15,065 bases of DNA from Alphaproteobacteria bacterium (lineage in GTDB: Bacteria; Pseudomonadota; Alphaproteobacteria; UBA6615), in contig JAEPNS010000039.1 of NCBI GenBank assembly GCA_017643325.1, positions 1-15,065 of the forward strand, in the 5' to 3' direction. Below are positions 6,849 to 15,065 of this stretch, piece by piece. The translations under genes and the position numbers were made by a program. The notes below the pieces were generated by a model. The model saw nothing but the letters and a program-made list of their open reading frames with translations, did not search any database and was not told where the DNA came from. How positions within the stretch are numbered: the stretch's first letter is position 1; each line of letters opens with the position of its first letter.

Positions 6849-7070
6849 GTCCGGAGCTGCCTGCGCCCCGGTTCCCGAGTCTTCCGCCTCGGCGTCCCCT
6901 CCGGATTTCTCGGCGAGGATGCGTTCGTAGACCTCGCGGCGATAGACCGAGACATCCTCGGGGAAGGTCATGCCGAGCTTGATCGACTTGCCGCGCACGT
7001 CGACGACGGTGACCTCGATATCGTCGTTGATGACGATGGATTCCCCGATTTTTCGTGTCAGATAAAGCAT
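6843..7070 (-). CDS. csrA: Carbon storage regulator CsrA (RsmA), RNA-binding protein
   Basis: Small post-transcriptional regulator, 75 aa from the ATG at 7068-7070, which gives the canonical MLYLTRKIGES start. It binds GGA motifs in mRNA leaders as a dimer and often controls flagellin or other flagellar genes. Both conserved RNA-binding segments are present: LTRKIGES near the N-terminus and VSVYRREVYERI at about residues 41-52, whose Arg matches Arg44 of E. coli CsrA. A tail of about 18 residues rich in Asp, Glu and Ala follows the conserved AEKS and looks disordered. A second ATG two codons upstream (7074-7076) is an equally possible start; a GGA lies about 6-8 nt before the chosen ATG. The gene diverges from the flagellar operon and converges on mntR. 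Confidence 0.94.
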   Translation of the reverse strand: MLYLTRKIGESIVINDDIEVTVVDVRGKSIKLGMTFPEDVSVYRREVYERILAEKSGGDAEAEDSGTGAQAAPDD

Positions 7071-7158
7071 GTCCATCCGGCGGCCCGATCCGGTCCGCCG
7101 CAGCCCCTCCCGTCGGCAGTTCGCACTCTATACCGCTTTACCCTTTCTTAACAGGGCG

Positions 7159-7171
7159 GGCAGATACTGCC
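7159..7171. repeat. Short inverted repeat in the csrA-flgB spacer
   Basis: GGCAG-ATA-CTGCC, 5-bp arms with a 3-bp spacer, about 17 bp before a larger palindrome. It could be a regulator half-site pair or a small hairpin in the flgB leader. Function unknown. Confidence 0.4.
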
Positions 7172-7187
7172 GGGTAGATAAAGTTTT

Positions 7188-7201
7188 CGGCAAATTTGCC
7201 G
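7188..7201. promoter_or_regulatory. Perfect 14-bp palindrome upstream of flgB, candidate flagellar regulator site
   Basis: CGGCAAATTTGCCG is perfectly self-complementary and lies 73 bp before the flgB start. Its CGGC/AAA/GC layout resembles, as I recall it, the ftr element bound by FlbD in Caulobacter flagellar promoters. No -24/-12 sigma-54 element with correct spacing was found beside it, so the regulator is unassigned. The spacer 7077-7273 has no gene of its own. Confidence 0.45.
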
Positions 7202-7214
7202 TGAATTGCGCCCG

Positions 7215-7241
7215 TCGCACCAGGACCCATCGCACCAGGAC
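7215..7241 (+). repeat. Direct repeat with GGA motifs in the flgB leader
   Basis: TCGCACCAGGAC occurs at 7215-7226 and again at 7230-7241, a 15-bp period with a 3-bp gap. Each copy contains AGGA, and a third GGA lies at 7264-7266 in the flgB ribosome-binding region. If transcribed, this is a multi-GGA leader of the kind CsrA can bind. The repeat is certain; the role is inference. Confidence 0.6.
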
Positions 7242-7273
7242 GGGGGCGCGCAACGACTGCCACGGAACCCGGT

Positions 7274-7687
7274 ATGGATTTCAACAACCTGCCGCTGATG
7301 CAGATGATGACCAAGAAGATGTCGTGGCTGTCACGACGCACGGAGGTCATCGCGCACAACGTCGCCCATGCGGACACGCCCGGCTACCGGGCGCAGGACC
7401 TCAAGAAGGCCAGTTTCAGCGATATGGTCCGCAAGGAAGCTCAGGTGAGCGGCTTTACGCCGGTGCGTACGAATGGCGCACACCTGGTCGGCCTGAAGCC
7501 GTCCATGCCGTTCCGCACCGAAGCGGCACCGGATTCGTTCGAAACGTCGATCGATGACAACGATGTCAGCATCGAGCAGCAGCTCACAAAGCTGGGCGAG
7601 ACGCAGATGTCCTACCAGATGACGCTCAACCTTTATCGAAAGCATCTCGAGATGATCCGCACGTCGCTCACGCGGCCGGCGCGATAG
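7274..7687 (+). CDS. flgB: Flagellar basal-body rod protein FlgB
   Basis: Proximal rod subunit exported through the flagellar type III gate and assembled on FliE, 137 aa, normal family length. The flg_bb_rod signature is seen as RTEVIAHNVAHADTPGYRAQDL (about 22-43; consensus NIANADTPGY). The C-terminal part (EQQLTKLGETQMSYQMTLNLYRKHLEMI) forms the second coiled-coil half typical of rod proteins. CGGAA about 8-12 nt upstream is a weak ribosome-binding site. First gene of the flagellar run, with flgC 21 bp downstream. Transcription probably starts in the 200-bp csrA-flgB spacer, which has palindromes and repeats listed separately. Confidence 0.95.
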   Translation: MDFNNLPLMQMMTKKMSWLSRRTEVIAHNVAHADTPGYRAQDLKKASFSDMVRKEAQVSGFTPVRTNGAHLVGLKPSMPFRTEAAPDSFETSIDDNDVSIEQQLTKLGETQMSYQMTLNLYRKHLEMIRTSLTRPAR

Positions 7688-7708
7688 GAAACCGGAGACG
7701 CCTGACGA

Positions 7709-8119
7709 ATGTCCGAACTTCACAAAGCCATGCACATCGCCGCATCGGGCATGCTTGCCCAGAATGTCCGCGTGCGTGTCATCTCCCAGAACATTGCCAA
7801 CGCCGACTCGCTCGCGACCCAACCGGGCCAGGAGCCCTACCGTCGCCAGACGGTCAGCTTTCGCGAGCAGATGGACCGCGCATTGGGCACCAGCAAGGTG
7901 GCTGTCGGCGACATCGGCGTCGACAAGACGGCTTTCGGCCGCCGCCTCGACCCGGGCCATCCTGCCGCGGACGAGAACGGCTACGTCATGCTGCCGAACG
8001 TCAAGACCATGATCGAGATGGTCGATTTGCGCGCGGCCCAGCGCAGCTACCAGGCCAACCTTCGGGTCGTCGACATCGCCCGCACCATGGTGTCGCGCAC
8101 TCTGGAGCTGCTGCAGTAA
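7709..8119 (+). CDS. flgC: Flagellar basal-body rod protein FlgC
   Basis: Proximal rod subunit, 136 aa. N-terminal AMHIAASGMLAQNVRVRVISQNIANADS carries the rod-protein signature. Further in, YVMLPNVKTMIEMVDLRAAQRSYQANLRVVDIARTMVSRTLELLQ matches the FlgC C-terminal helix almost end to end. GGAG about 13 nt upstream serves as the ribosome-binding site. It sits between flgB and fliE in the usual flgBC-fliE order. Confidence 0.96.
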   Translation: MSELHKAMHIAASGMLAQNVRVRVISQNIANADSLATQPGQEPYRRQTVSFREQMDRALGTSKVAVGDIGVDKTAFGRRLDPGHPAADENGYVMLPNVKTMIEMVDLRAAQRSYQANLRVVDIARTMVSRTLELLQ

Positions 8120-8435
8120 CCGCTAACCCTTTTCGCAACGCGAGATCTCTTGCCACGGGAGTCCCCGCATGACCTCACCAGTCGCCAGCGCCATCGGCGC
8201 GTACATGAATGCCGCCAAGTCCGGACCGGGCATGGAGCCCCAGGCTCAGCCGGCCGGGCAGAACTTCGCCGACCTCGTGAAAGGCGCCGCCGAGAGCGCG
8301 CTTGAGTCCGGCCAGAAAGCCGAAGCTGTCACCGTGCAGGCCATCGACGGCAACGCGGAAGTCGCCGATGTCGTCACCGCAATCGCCGACGCCGAACTCG
8401 CGCTGCAGACCGTCGTCGCCATCCGCGACCAGGTC

Positions 8436-8456
8436 GTGCTTTTTTGCAGAAAGCAC
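8436..8456. repeat. Inverted repeat at the broken fliE-fliQ junction
   Basis: GTGCTTT and AAAGCAC form a perfect 7-bp stem around a 7-nt loop, and the left arm runs into a six-T tract (8440-8445). It sits exactly where FliE homology stops, 4 bp before the fliQ ATG. It may be a deletion scar or a hairpin that prompts sequencing or replication error; it could also hide the fliQ ribosome-binding site. Confidence 0.6.
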
Positions 8457-8460
8457 CCCA

Positions 8461-8727
8461 ATGGACGTAGCCGCCGTACTCGATGTGTCGCGCGATGCCG
8501 TGATCGTGTTGCTGAAGCTCTCGGCGCCGCTCATGCTGACCGCGCTGGTGATCGGCCTGATCGTTTCGCTGTTCCAGGCCCTCACCCAGATCCAGGAAAT
8601 GACACTCGCTTTCGTGCCGAAGATCCTCGTGGTGTTCGTTTCCCTGCTGATCTTCCTGCCCTTCATGCTCTCGACCCTCATTACCTTCACCGAAGGACTG
8701 GCCGACCGCATCATCGGCATCGGCTGA
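8461..8727 (+). CDS. fliQ: Flagellar export gate protein FliQ
   Basis: Inner-membrane component of the flagellar type III export gate, 88 aa, standard length. Two hydrophobic hairpin helices are visible (about 15-37 and 50-72), with the conserved LSAPLMLTALVIGLIVSLFQA and TQIQEMTLAFVPKI stretches. The ATG at 8461 fits the family start (MDVAAVLDVSRDAV). The region before it belongs to the fliE-derived sequence and offers only AGAAAG as a weak ribosome-binding site. fliR follows after 16 bp. Confidence 0.95.
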   Translation: MDVAAVLDVSRDAVIVLLKLSAPLMLTALVIGLIVSLFQALTQIQEMTLAFVPKILVVFVSLLIFLPFMLSTLITFTEGLADRIIGIG

Positions 8728-8743
8728 CCCCCGGGGGTACGCC

Positions 8744-9508
8744 ATGCTCGACGGGCTTCTGGTCGCAGACGTCTACCTCTTCATGTTGGTGTTCGCGCGC
8801 ATGGGCGCCGCGCTTATCGTGCTGCCGGGTTTCGGTGAAATCTCCATTCCGGTTCGCGTTCGGCTCATCTTTGCGCTGGCGTTCACCTTCGTGATGTTTC
8901 CTATGGTGTCCGGCACGCTGCCGCCGATCCCGGTGAACATCCCGGAACTGTTCCTGCTTCTGGGCGGCGAGATCCTGATCGGCATTGCGATCGGTGCCAT
9001 TGCCCGGCTCCTGATCTCGATGCTGCAGGTCGGCGGCACGATCATCGCCTTCAACGCGGGTTTGGCGAGTGCCCAGCTATTCGACCCGTCGGCCGGCCAG
9101 CAGGGGGCGATCACGGGCGCCTTCCTGGCGACGCTCGGGATCACGCTCCTGTTCGTGACCAACCTGCATCACGTGATGCTGATGGCGATGGTCGACAGCT
9201 ATGTGCTGTTCGTGCCCGGCGTCGGCTTTCCGGTAGGCGACTTTTCCGAAATGGCCGCGCGTGTTGTCTCCGACAGTTTCCGCCTCGGTCTCCAGATCGC
9301 GCTGCCGATCCTGGTCGTCGGGATGATGATCTACCTCTCGATGGGCCTGATGGCGCGCCTGATGCCACAGATGCAGGTCTTTTTCATCGCGCTGCCGTTG
9401 CAGATCCTCGTCGGCTTTGCCGTTCTCGCCGTCACGATCGGGGTCAGCATGCTCGTGTTCCTCGACCATTTCGAAACCGTCATGGGCGGTTTCCTGCGCG
9501 GAAGCTAG
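8744..9508 (+). CDS. fliR: Flagellar export gate protein FliR
   Basis: Inner-membrane export-gate subunit that assembles with FliP and FliQ into the substrate channel; 254 aa, typical length. About six hydrophobic segments are seen. FARMGAALIVLPGFGEISIPVRVR near residues 17-40 and FNAGLASAQLFDPSAGQQGAI in the middle are family signatures. GGGGGT lies just upstream as ribosome-binding site. It is followed 12 bp later by flhB, the usual order. Confidence 0.95.
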   Translation: MLDGLLVADVYLFMLVFARMGAALIVLPGFGEISIPVRVRLIFALAFTFVMFPMVSGTLPPIPVNIPELFLLLGGEILIGIAIGAIARLLISMLQVGGTIIAFNAGLASAQLFDPSAGQQGAITGAFLATLGITLLFVTNLHHVMLMAMVDSYVLFVPGVGFPVGDFSEMAARVVSDSFRLGLQIALPILVVGMMIYLSMGLMARLMPQMQVFFIALPLQILVGFAVLAVTIGVSMLVFLDHFETVMGGFLRGS

Positions 9509-9520
9509 GGCGCTGCGGGC

Positions 9521-10651
9521 ATGGCCGAACAGGACCAGGACAAGAGCCAAAAAACAGAAGAGCCGACCCAGAAGCGGCTCGACGACGCCCGCAAGAAGGG
9601 CGATGTGGTGGATTCCCGCGAGGTCACCAACTGGTTCATGCTGGCCGCCGCGACCCTGGCGGTCGGCCTGTTCCTGCCCTCGGCCGGCGGCGCGATCATG
9701 CGCGAGATGCATCGTTTCCTGGAGCGCCCCCACGATATCGCCTTCGGCGAGGAGAGCCTCCGGCTCCTGATGTCCGAGGTGATGTCCGGCGTGGGACTCG
9801 CCATCGCCCTGCCGATGGGTCTGTTCGTCGTTGCCGCGCTTGCGGCCCCGCTGGCGCAGCACGGTTTCATCTTCACGACGGAGAAGATGAAGCCGTCGCT
9901 GGAGAAGATATCGCCGTTGGGGGGGCTGAAGCGGATGTTTTCGCTGCGCTCGGTGGCGGAACTGGTGAAAGGCCTCTTGAAGATCGCGATGGTCGCGGCG
10001 GTCACCGCCACCGTGCTCTGGCCCGAGCGCGAGGAGCTGCCGCATATCCCGTCGATGGAACTCCCCTCGGTGCTGGAGTTCCTGTTCTGGCTCGGGCTGA
10101 AGATTTTCGGCGGTGTCGTGATCCTGCTCACCGCGGTCGCGATCATCGACTACATGTACCAGACCTTCGAGCACCGCAAGAAGCTGCGGATGAGCCGCCA
10201 GGAGGTCAGGGACGAACAGAAGCAGTCCGAGGGCGATCCGCACATCAAGGCGCGTTTGCGGGCGATCCGCAACGAGCGCGCGCGCCAGCGCATGATGGCT
10301 GCCGTACCGACCGCGGACGTGGTGATCACGAACCCGACCCATTATGCGGTCGCACTGTCCTACGATCAGGATGTGATGGCGGCGCCGAAGGTGGTTGCGA
10401 AAGGCGTCGACGAGGTCGCCCTGCGCATCCGCGAGACCGCCGACGAGCATGAGGTCCCGATCTTCGAGAACCCGCCGCTTGCGCGAGGCATTTTCGCCAC
10501 GGCGGATATCGACGAGTTCATCAAGCCCGAGCACTTCAAGGCGGTCGCAGAGATCATCGCCTTCGTGATGGGAATCTCGAAGGTGCGCCCGCGCCCGTCG
10601 CGCGAGGAGGCGTTCGATCCTCTCGCTGGGCCGCCCGCGGACGCCGGCTAA
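9521..10651 (+). CDS. flhB: Flagellar export switch protein FlhB
   Basis: Substrate-specificity switch of the flagellar export apparatus, 376 aa. An N-terminal cytoplasmic stretch with EEPTQKRLDDARKKGDV (13-29) precedes four membrane helices (about 35-55, 90-112, 147-167, 186-211). The linker HRKKLRMSRQEVRDEQKQSEGDP leads to the autocleavage site Asn271-Pro-Thr-His (NPTHYAVALSY). Cleavage there switches export from rod/hook to filament proteins. The C-terminal domain is complete, including FENPPLARGIFATADIDEFI. Last flagellar gene of the run; cckA begins 33 bp after its stop. Confidence 0.96.
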   Translation: MAEQDQDKSQKTEEPTQKRLDDARKKGDVVDSREVTNWFMLAAATLAVGLFLPSAGGAIMREMHRFLERPHDIAFGEESLRLLMSEVMSGVGLAIALPMGLFVVAALAAPLAQHGFIFTTEKMKPSLEKISPLGGLKRMFSLRSVAELVKGLLKIAMVAAVTATVLWPEREELPHIPSMELPSVLEFLFWLGLKIFGGVVILLTAVAIIDYMYQTFEHRKKLRMSRQEVRDEQKQSEGDPHIKARLRAIRNERARQRMMAAVPTADVVITNPTHYAVALSYDQDVMAAPKVVAKGVDEVALRIRETADEHEVPIFENPPLARGIFATADIDEFIKPEHFKAVAEIIAFVMGISKVRPRPSREEAFDPLAGPPADAG

Positions 10652-10684
10652 CGCCGTGCTTGGCGGACGCGGGGGTATGGGTCT

Positions 10685-13282
<2,598 letters not shown>

Positions 13283-13293
13283 GGCCGCACCGC

Positions 13294-13473
13294 TCAGTCG
13301 ATCTCGACAACCTCGGCGGCGATGCTGCCCTTCACGAGCTCGATCCCGGCCAGGCAGTCCTGCTTGTTCTGATAGCCTTCGCCGCAGTCGGCGATGATCT
13401 TGTTGTTCGCTGCGCGCAGGCGCCAGCGCCACTCGCCAGCCTTGTCCTTGTAGAGTTCGTACGTGAGTCCCAT
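13294..13473 (-). CDS. UPF0339 / DUF1508 (YegP-like) small protein
   Basis: 59 aa from the ATG at 13471-13473, with a good ribosome-binding site (GAAAGG, 7 nt spacing). The sequence MGLTYELYKDKAGEWRWRL, then ANNKIIADCGEGYQNKQDC and GIELVK, is the YegP-like repeat unit of the UPF0339 family: one beta-beta-beta-alpha unit built on YxD/WRWRL and NGKII-like strands. The function of the family is not established. The frame is open further upstream (to 13536), but those 21 residues are not family-like and lack a ribosome-binding site. It converges on cckA, 11 bp from its stop. Confidence 0.87.
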   Translation of the reverse strand: MGLTYELYKDKAGEWRWRLRAANNKIIADCGEGYQNKQDCLAGIELVKGSIAAEVVEID

Positions 13474-13616
13474 CGCGTGGCCTTTCGATTCGGTTGTTCG
13501 CAGTCGGGTTGCGGCGGTCATGTCCACAACGCGCACGCCGGCACCGGGTTCCTGTCTCTCCGCGCAATGTCCGGAAACGCCCGGATTTTTGCCGTTCCCG
13601 ACACGATCTGAGGCGA

Positions 13617-13631
13617 GAACAAAAAAAGAAC
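13617..13631. promoter_or_regulatory. LexA (SOS) box of recA, alphaproteobacterial type
   Basis: GAAC-AAAAAAA-GAAC is an exact GAAC-N7-GAAC, the direct-repeat operator recognised by alphaproteobacterial LexA, 96 bp before the recA start and touching the candidate -35. A further GAAC at 13642-13645 has the wrong spacing (10 bp) for a second box. The rest of the spacer 13474-13616 shows nothing recognisable. Confidence 0.92.
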
Positions 13632-13659
13632 TTTACAGGTAGAACAAAACCGGTACATT
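13632..13659 (+). promoter_or_regulatory. Candidate recA promoter
   Basis: TTTACA (13632-13637) as -35 and TACATT (13654-13659) as -10, with a 16-bp spacer, directly after the LexA box. The -10 matches four of six consensus bases. LexA bound to 13617-13631 would block polymerase, as expected for a damage-inducible recA. Confidence 0.5.
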
Positions 13660-13726
13660 GACGCTCTGCCGCGCGGACCGGGGCGATTTGCCAGCCGCCG
13701 GAACCTGTGAAATAAGGGAGCGATCC

Positions 13727-14827
13727 ATGGCCACATCAACGCTTCGCGTCGTCGAGGACAACATGAATTCCGAAGACCGGAAAAAGGCGCTCGACGCCGC
13801 GCTCACCCAGATCGAGCGGTCCTACGGCAAGGGCTCGATCATGCGCCTGGGCGACGAGAACGCCGTGGACATCGCGTCCATTTCCACCGGCTCGCTGGGC
13901 CTCGACATTGCGCTCGGCATCGGCGGCGTGCCGCGGGGCCGGGTGGTCGAGATCTACGGGCCGGAAAGCTCGGGCAAGACGACACTGGCGCTGCACGTCA
14001 CCGCCGAGGCCCAGAAGGCAGGCGGCACCTGCGCCTTCATCGACGCCGAGCACGCGCTCGACCCGACCTACGCCCGCAAGCTGGGCGTCAACCTCGACGA
14101 CCTGCTGATCTCCCAGCCCGACGCGGGCGAGCAGGCGCTCGAGATCGCGGACACGCTGGTGCGTTCGGGCGCGATCGATGTGCTGGTCGTGGACAGCGTG
14201 GCCGCGCTGGTGCCGCGCGCGGAGCTGGAAGGCGAGATGGGCGATTCCCTGCCCGGCCTGCACGCCCGGCTCATGAGCCAGGCGCTGCGCAAGCTGACCG
14301 GCTCGATCGCGCGGTCGGACACGACCGTCATCTTCATCAACCAGATCCGCCACAAGATCGGCGTGATGTTCGGCAGCCCGGAAACGACGACCGGCGGCAA
14401 CGCGCTGAAGTTCTACGCCTCGGTGCGCCTCGACATCCGCCGGATCGGCTCGATCAAGGACCGCGACGAGGTCGTCGGCAACCAGACCCGGGTCAAGGTG
14501 GTCAAGAACAAGCTGGCGCCGCCGTTCAAGGTCGTCGAATTCGACATCATGTACGGCGAGGGCGTGTCGAAGATGGGCGAGCTGCTCGATCTCGGCGTGC
14601 AGGGCGGCGTGATCGACAAGTCGGGCGCATGGTTCTCCTACGGCAGCGAGCGGATCGGGCAGGGCCGTGAGAACGCCAAGACGTTCCTGCGGGAAAACCC
14701 GGACCTGGCCAACGAAATCGAGCAGAAGGTGCGCGCCAACGCCGGGCTCATTTCGGAGGCCATGATGGGCAAGCCCGAGGAGTTCGCCGAGGACGACGAC
14801 GCACCGGCCGCGGCCGAAGGCGACTGA
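13727..14827 (+). CDS. recA: Recombinase RecA
   Basis: DNA strand-exchange ATPase and LexA co-protease, 366 aa. Walker A GPESSGKTT at 78-86, catalytic Glu108 (IDAEHALDP), Walker B VLVVDS at 152-157, loop L1 around GEMGDSLPGLHARL (169-182) and loop L2 around FGSPETTTGGNALKFYASVRLD (215-236). The acidic C-terminal tail (EEFAEDDDAPAAAEGD) is typical. The ATG at 13727 has AAGGGAG seven nt upstream; the longer open frame from 13658 runs into the promoter and is rejected. It stands alone behind a LexA box and is followed by alaS, a common alphaproteobacterial arrangement. Confidence 0.98.
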   Translation: MATSTLRVVEDNMNSEDRKKALDAALTQIERSYGKGSIMRLGDENAVDIASISTGSLGLDIALGIGGVPRGRVVEIYGPESSGKTTLALHVTAEAQKAGGTCAFIDAEHALDPTYARKLGVNLDDLLISQPDAGEQALEIADTLVRSGAIDVLVVDSVAALVPRAELEGEMGDSLPGLHARLMSQALRKLTGSIARSDTTVIFINQIRHKIGVMFGSPETTTGGNALKFYASVRLDIRRIGSIKDRDEVVGNQTRVKVVKNKLAPPFKVVEFDIMYGEGVSKMGELLDLGVQGGVIDKSGAWFSYGSERIGQGRENAKTFLRENPDLANEIEQKVRANAGLISEAMMGKPEEFAEDDDAPAAAEGD

Positions 14828-14856
14828 GCCGACACCACATCCGGATCGTGTGCGCG

Positions 14857-14881
14857 CGGCGTCCCGCTCGGGGCGCCGTTT
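14857..14881 (+). terminator. Hairpin after recA, possible terminator
   Basis: CGGCGTCCC and GGGGCGCCG pair over nine positions (one G-T) around a GCTC loop, followed by only three Ts. The stem lies 29 bp after the recA stop. Strong stem, weak T-tract: termination is plausible but not assured. Confidence 0.5.
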
Positions 14882-14884
14882 GCG

Positions 14885-14901
14885 TGCCCGGGGGCCGGGC
14901 A
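14885..14901. repeat. Second GC-rich hairpin in the recA-alaS spacer
   Basis: TGCCCGG-GGG-CCGGGCA has perfect 7-bp arms and a 3-nt loop, starting three bases after the preceding hairpin's T run. No T-tract follows. The remaining spacer to 15038 shows nothing recognisable; an alaS promoter was not found. Confidence 0.45.
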
Positions 14902-15038
14902 TGAACGGCGGGGCCAGCCTCGACACGGTTTCGGGCGCACGGTAAAACGCGACCGGACATTCCAAGCGGCTGCCGCCATGCGGCGGGCGCGCACCCTATC
15001 GAGCGAACCGGCTGACCCGCACCGTTCCGACGTTCCCC

Positions 15039-15065
15039 ATGGCCACCACCAACGATATTCGCAGC
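15039..15065 (+). CDS. alaS: Alanyl-tRNA synthetase AlaS (first nine codons, cut by window end)
   Basis: Only MATTNDIRS can be read. NDIRS just after the start is the usual opening of alanyl-tRNA synthetase, and alaS commonly follows recA in alphaproteobacteria. No strong ribosome-binding site is visible before the ATG. The identification rests on this short match and the gene order. Confidence 0.72.

Larger units (their letters stand above)
8169..8894 (+). pseudogene. fliE: Flagellar MS-ring/rod junction protein FliE, C-terminus lost; frame runs on through fliQ
   Basis: Residues 1-90 (to about 8438) read as FliE: MTSPVASAIGAYMNAA start, then NFADLVKGAAESAL and ADAELALQTVVAIRDQVV. The family normally ends within about ten residues of this point with a sequence like AYQEIMRMPI. 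Here that ending is missing. The frame continues LFCRKHPNGRSRRT and stays open to 8894, reading fliQ and the start of fliR out of frame, for 241 aa in total. The other two frames after 8438 give CFFAESTP followed in frame by fliQ, or AFLQKAPQWT and a stop at 8468-8470; neither restores the ending. A deletion between fliE and fliQ is the simplest reading; an assembly error is possible. The upstream ribosome-binding site (GGGAG) and start are intact. FliE joins the MS ring to the rod, so loss of the tail could abolish motility. Confidence 0.7.

Noticed and set aside
7141..7205. Sigma-54 promoter for flgB
   Set aside because: GG and GC doublets are present around the palindrome but 9 bp apart, not the 12 bp required between -24 and -12 elements.
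8436..8470. Programmed -1 frameshift in fliE at the six-T tract
   Set aside because: The codons do not form a proper X XXY YYZ slippery heptamer in the fliE frame, and the -1 frame ends AFLQKAPQWT, not a FliE tail.
13628..13645. Second LexA box before recA
   Set aside because: GAAC to GAAC spacing is 10 bp, not 7.
13736..14965. 409-aa open frame on the minus strand opposite recA
   Set aside because: Mirror frame of a highly conserved gene; no motif and no plausible start signal.

Overview
The window looks like chromosomal DNA of a GC-rich alphaproteobacterium. Four things point that way: a CckA-type hybrid histidine kinase, a recA gene preceded by an alphaproteobacterial LexA box (GAAC-N7-GAAC), a short alaS start directly after recA, and a flgB-flgC-fliE-fliQ-fliR-flhB cluster ending at cckA. 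Order or family cannot be fixed from the sequence alone. No phage, IS element, CRISPR array, tRNA or rRNA was seen.

Left third (1-6836): two metal-uptake modules. First is a zinc module, znuC-znuB on the minus strand (znuB runs off the left edge) diverging from znuA on the plus strand. Two nearly identical Zur-box-like operators, 22 bp apart, lie between them. Converging on znuA is a four-gene minus-strand operon of the Mn/Zn/Fe (TroABCD/SitABCD) ABC type: binding protein, ATPase, permease with a C-terminal DtxR-like domain, second permease. It diverges from an mntR gene of the DtxR family, and a perfect palindrome lies between them. All six metal-ligand positions of MntR are present, so this operon most likely imports manganese under MntR control, while the znu genes answer to Zur.

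Middle (6843-10651): csrA on the minus strand, then a plus-strand flagellar operon for the proximal rod (flgB, flgC), the MS-ring/rod junction (fliE) and the export gate (fliQ, fliR, flhB). fliE is anomalous. Its conserved C-terminus is absent in all three frames, and its reading frame runs on across fliQ without a stop. The flgB leader carries a 14-bp palindrome, and a duplicated GGA-containing segment that could be bound by the CsrA encoded next door.

Right third (10685-15065): cckA (865 aa, apparently three PAS domains), a small UPF0339/DUF1508 gene on the minus strand, the LexA-box-controlled recA, two GC-rich hairpins, and the first nine codons of alaS.

Most of the window is well-known core genome. 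The points most worth a second look are the broken fliE, the permease-DtxR fusion beside a separate MntR, the tandem Zur operators, and the possible CsrA target in the flgB leader. All assignments come from reading the sequence and recognising motifs; no database search was run.
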